Assembly (NCBI GenBank): GCA_944325215.1
Contig: CALUZC010000006.1
Span: 1-64,000, forward strand
DNA length: 64,000 nt
Origin: an uncultured Mucispirillum sp.
GTDB taxonomy: Bacteria; Chrysiogenota; Deferribacteres; Deferribacterales; Mucispirillaceae
Direction: 5' to 3'
Within the stretch, counting starts at the first letter, position 1; every line of letters begins with the position of its first letter. The notes beneath the pieces were generated by a model that worked only from the letters and a program-made list of their open reading frames with translations, did not search any database and was not told the DNA's origin. Position numbers and translations under genes: made by a program. This document shows, piece by piece, positions 62,028 to 64,000 of the stretch.

Positions 62028-62549
62028 ATGTATGTAAAATTATCAGATATTGAGCAGGCAGCAAGAGATTTCTCTGCAAAAAGCAAAACTTTAAGGAACT
62101 ATCATGAACAATTAAACAGTGAGATAGATGCTATTAAATCTAAATATTTAGAAGATATTAAAATAGCATCAGTGGAAGCTGGTGAAAGCTATCAAATGCT
62201 TTTAACTCTTATTAATGACGCATCAGATTTGTTTAAAGATAAAAAATCTATGACAGTATCAGGTGTTAAGTTTGGCTTTCAAAAAAAGAAAGGTAAGTTA
62301 GAAATCATTAATGAAGATGCTACTATTGCAAAATTAAAAGAGCTTTATGGGGAAAATGTAGCTCTTTATATCAATACTAAAACATCTATCGTAAAAAAAG
62401 CATTAGACAGCCTGCCAGCATCTGACTTGAAAAAATTAGGTGTAAACATAGTGCAGGATACAGATGTAGCATTTGTAAAATTAACTGATGATGAAGTGCA
62501 AAAATTAATAGAAGCAATGATAAAAGAAAGTGCAAAGGTGGCAGAATGA
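62028..62549 (+). CDS. Gam-like host-nuclease inhibitor
   Basis: 173 residues. N-terminal coiled coil, then KSMTVSGVKFGFQKKKGKLE and VALYINTKTSIVKKALDSLP, the Gam pattern. Mu Gam binds DNA ends and protects them from exonucleases such as RecBCD. GAAGGAG precedes the start. A hairpin AAAAATTGTA / TTACAATTTTT lies directly before this ribosome site and could affect initiation. Confidence 0.88.
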   Translation: MYVKLSDIEQAARDFSAKSKTLRNYHEQLNSEIDAIKSKYLEDIKIASVEAGESYQMLLTLINDASDLFKDKKSMTVSGVKFGFQKKKGKLEIINEDATIAKLKELYGENVALYINTKTSIVKKALDSLPASDLKKLGVNIVQDTDVAFVKLTDDEVQKLIEAMIKESAKVAE

Positions 62550-62749
62550 TTGTAAAGTTTTTTCCTTTGCTGCTTATGATATTAGATTTATGTGCCGCAG
62601 GTGAGCATAGCGAAGACTGCCAAATTCCCGCCCGAATAGGAAGGAATCAGAATTTGCACAGGCTGGAAGTTTACCTGTGGCACGGTGACATCAGGCATTT
62701 TATTTACTGGATTGCAGCTGCCACACTAACTGCAACCGTTACTTTTTAA
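62546..62749 (+). CDS. Small protein largely made from an inserted repeat
   Basis: 67 residues with hydrophobic N-terminus (VKFFPLLLMILDLCA) and C-terminus (IYWIAAATLTATVTF). The middle third (GEHSEDCQIPARIGRNQNLH) is read from repeat I2. The two hydrophobic parts may be an older small membrane protein interrupted by the repeat. It overlaps gam by 4 bp. Confidence 0.55.
   Translation: MIVKFFPLLLMILDLCAAGEHSEDCQIPARIGRNQNLHRLEVYLWHGDIRHFIYWIAAATLTATVTF
62599..62669 (+). repeat. Structured repeat family 4, copy I2, in frame in a CDS
   Basis: Near-identical to 57,379-57,449: GCGAAGACTGCC, AAATTCCCGCCCGAATAGG, AAGGAATCAGAATTTGCACA. Stems are preserved and both copies are read in the same frame. 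Confidence 0.85.
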
Positions 62750-62776
62750 CATTATAGGGGGAACAGGTTTGCTCCA

Positions 62777-62833
62777 TTGTTATTCTGAGCCTACCCATTC
62801 CCCTTTGTCATTCTGAGCGATAGCGAAGAATCT
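62777..62833. repeat. CATTCTGA...GAAGAATCT palindromic repeat, copy H4
   Basis: A partial copy TTGTTATTCTGAGCC, then a complete one: TTGTCATTCTGAGCGATAGC, GAAGAATCT (62,805-62,833). It is intergenic, just before gemA. Confidence 0.85.
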
Positions 62834-62846
62834 ATATAGGTGATAT

Positions 62847-63401
62847 ATGAAAAAAATGGCAGATAAAAAACAGATACAATTAATTCATGTTGCAAAAACA
62901 CAGCTTGCTTTAGATGATGAAACTTACAGAGAAACACTAGAATATAGATATAATGTAACATCTGCTAAAGATTTAACTTATAATCAAGCAAGTAATTTTA
63001 TTGGTTTTTTATCAGAAAAAGGCTTTAAATTTAAAAAGAAAGTAAAACCTTTAAAGGCAAAAAAAGCTGATAATGTAATAGAACTTGCAACTACCCGCCA
63101 GCATAAATTAATTGAAGTTCTTAAAAACAATATAGTCTGGAAAGTTGAAAATGGTTATGAACTTTACATTCAAAAAAGGCTTAAAATCAATAAAGTAATA
63201 ACAAAAGCTGATGCATTTAAAGTGATTAATGCATTAAAAGGTATGTTAGGTATTAATACTAAAATTATTGAATTGCAGGCATTGCCATTTCCATGGAATC
63301 CTGAAATAAAATGGTTTAACAAACATGGCTGGGCTTGGTTTTTTGATATTTCAAAAGGCAGGCTTATCAAACTAAATCTCCACGGGGAGGAAGTAATATG
63401 A
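62847..63401 (+). CDS. GemA / gp16-family regulator
   Basis: 184 residues. KKQIQLIHVAKTQLALDDET, then YRETLEYRYNVTSAKDLTYN is the family start; the C-terminal half has a second conserved domain (KRLKINKVITKADAFKVINA). GemA of Mu changes host gene expression and DNA topology. It overlaps mor by 4 bp. Confidence 0.88.
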   Translation: MKKMADKKQIQLIHVAKTQLALDDETYRETLEYRYNVTSAKDLTYNQASNFIGFLSEKGFKFKKKVKPLKAKKADNVIELATTRQHKLIEVLKNNIVWKVENGYELYIQKRLKINKVITKADAFKVINALKGMLGINTKIIELQALPFPWNPEIKWFNKHGWAWFFDISKGRLIKLNLHGEEVI

Positions 63402-63715
63402 GTAATTATGATTATTCACTGCTTACTATTGAAGACTTTCCAGAAGGTTTTAGAGATGTAGTTGTAGCTATCGGAATGGAAGCAGCATATAAACTTTGTA
63501 CTGCTGCTGGTGGCAATTATGTATATGTTCCTAAAACAGATAGCATTCAAAAAAGGCTGCGTGACTTATCTATAAAAAATGACTATAAAAACGGCATGAG
63601 TATTGAGCAGCTATGTAAAAAATACAATTTAAGTTTTAATCAAGTTAGAGCTATATGTAGTATGGCATATATGCGGCAGTTATCTATCAATGAATATTTA
63701 GATGAAAGCAAATAA
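63398..63715 (+). CDS. Mor-type transcription activator
   Basis: 105 residues. LTIEDFPEGFRDVVVAIGME, then AYKLCTAAGGNYVYVPK (dimerisation part) and a C-terminal HTH (MSIEQLCKKYNLSFNQVRAI). Mor activates middle or late transcription by binding near -40 with sigma-70 RNA polymerase. No second (C-like) activator is seen, so this protein probably acts directly on the four late elements of the other arm. Confidence 0.88.
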   Translation: MSNYDYSLLTIEDFPEGFRDVVVAIGMEAAYKLCTAAGGNYVYVPKTDSIQKRLRDLSIKNDYKNGMSIEQLCKKYNLSFNQVRAICSMAYMRQLSINEYLDESK

Positions 63716-63719
63716 AAAA

Positions 63720-63745
63720 GGTGGGCTTGATGAAAGCTCACCTCA
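63720..63745 (+). terminator. Terminator-like hairpin after mor
   Basis: AGGTGGGCT / AGCTCACCT around TGATGAA, followed by a T-rich stretch. It would end the early transcript. Confidence 0.6.
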
Positions 63746-63855
63746 ATTTATGTTTTCCAATTTAAAAAAACAATCCCACTTAAAATCTTAAAACAGTTTT
63801 AACTTTCTACTCAAGTGCAAGTATTTGCACAGTAACTGCACATATCTGTAACAAA

Positions 63856-63893
63856 CTTATCTCGTTATTCCATTATATATTATCTCACCCCCT
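63856..63893 (-). repeat. Right terminal inverted repeat (transposase-binding region)
   Basis: Read on the minus strand: AGGGGGTGAGATAAT, 13 variable bases, ACGAGATAAG. Partner of 26,857-26,893. About 140 bp separate the mor stop from this repeat. The spacer contains the palindrome GTGCAAGTATTTGCAC and the second AAATCTTAAAA motif. Confidence 0.7.
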
Positions 63894-63898
63894 TATAT
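63894..63898 (+). repeat. Putative target-site duplication, right (TATAT)
   Basis: TATAT directly after the right inverted repeat, matching 26,852-26,856. Confidence 0.5.
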
Positions 63899-64000
63899 GT
63901 ATACTATACCTTAACTACTTATGCAACCATATTTTATAAGATGAAATAAGTAATATAATACTAAGTAATGGAATAAGTATATTATCACTGATGATGCCAA
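63899..64000 (-). promoter_or_regulatory. Host flank; displaced promoter candidate
   Basis: On the minus strand TTGCAT, 17 bp, TATACA lies at about 63,901-63,929, pointing into the prophage. In the unoccupied chromosome it would stand about 40 bp before the secreted-protein gene at 26,816. No ORF is visible in the rest. Confidence 0.45.

Larger units (their letters stand above)
26857..63893. mobile_element. Mu-like transposable prophage, about 37.0 kb
   Basis: The element carries the full Mu-type gene set: S24 repressor, Ner, MuA, MuB, Gam, GemA and Mor, and head, contractile-tail and lysis modules. Imperfect inverted repeats (26,857-26,893 and 63,856-63,893) and a possible 5-bp duplication mark the ends, giving 37,037 bp, close to Mu itself. 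The early arm runs rightward (55.5-63.7 kb) and the late arm leftward (53.0-27.0 kb), so the c-to-mor block is inverted relative to Mu. All structural genes look intact, so it may be functional. The exact termini are tentative. Confidence 0.85.

Overview
The window is AT-rich and comes from a Gram-negative, probably flagellated bacterium. It has a split F-type ATP synthase operon with two b-type subunits, motA/motB, glycolysis genes, many lipoproteins with BspA-like (DUF285) repeats and an ankyrin/TPR protein. This combination suggests a Deferribacterota gut bacterium resembling Mucispirillum. That is an inference from gene content, because no rRNA or marker gene is present.

Host part, about 1-26,850. 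The operon atpF'-F-H-A-G-D-C lies on the minus strand at 312-6,158. On both sides of it is an expanded family of BspA-like repeat proteins (1-198, 6,621-13,496 and 23,048-26,200), including duplicated, truncated and signal-less members. Between these are pgk, gap, a small secreted Pro/Gln-rich protein, a DUF2461 protein, motB/motA, an ankyrin-TPR protein, a ComF-family protein and gpmI. A small secreted protein at 26,325-26,816 shares its domain with the C-terminus of the giant lipoprotein beside it.

Prophage, about 26,857-63,893 (37.0 kb). This is a Mu-like transposable prophage whose two arms run in opposite directions. The early arm runs rightward from a repressor/Ner switch at 55.3 kb: Ner, small early genes, MuA-like transposase, MuB-like ATPase, Gam, GemA and a Mor-type activator. 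The late arm runs leftward from 53.0 kb: M15 endolysin, overlapping Rz/Rz1-like spanins, holin-like protein, terminases, portal, F-like head protein, DUF2213 protease/scaffold, decoration and capsid proteins, neck, DUF3383 sheath, tube, tail chaperones with a predicted -1 frameshift, tape measure, baseplate, fibre and a DNA methyltransferase. Compared with Mu, the c-to-mor block is inverted. Imperfect 37/38-bp inverted repeats flanked by TATAT mark the probable ends, and the phage appears to have split a host gene from its promoter.

The most unusual feature is a population of small, highly structured repeats across the prophage. I see at least six families. One (five copies) has stems that change in a compensatory way around conserved loops. 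One (four copies) carries hairpins matching the CsrA-binding consensus. Others occur both between genes and in frame inside phage genes. I noticed no copies in the 26.8 kb of host sequence. The late arm also holds a complete type I toxin-antitoxin locus (40.8-41.1 kb), four copies of a putative late-promoter element, and a methyltransferase whose end was altered by a 35-bp tandem duplication.
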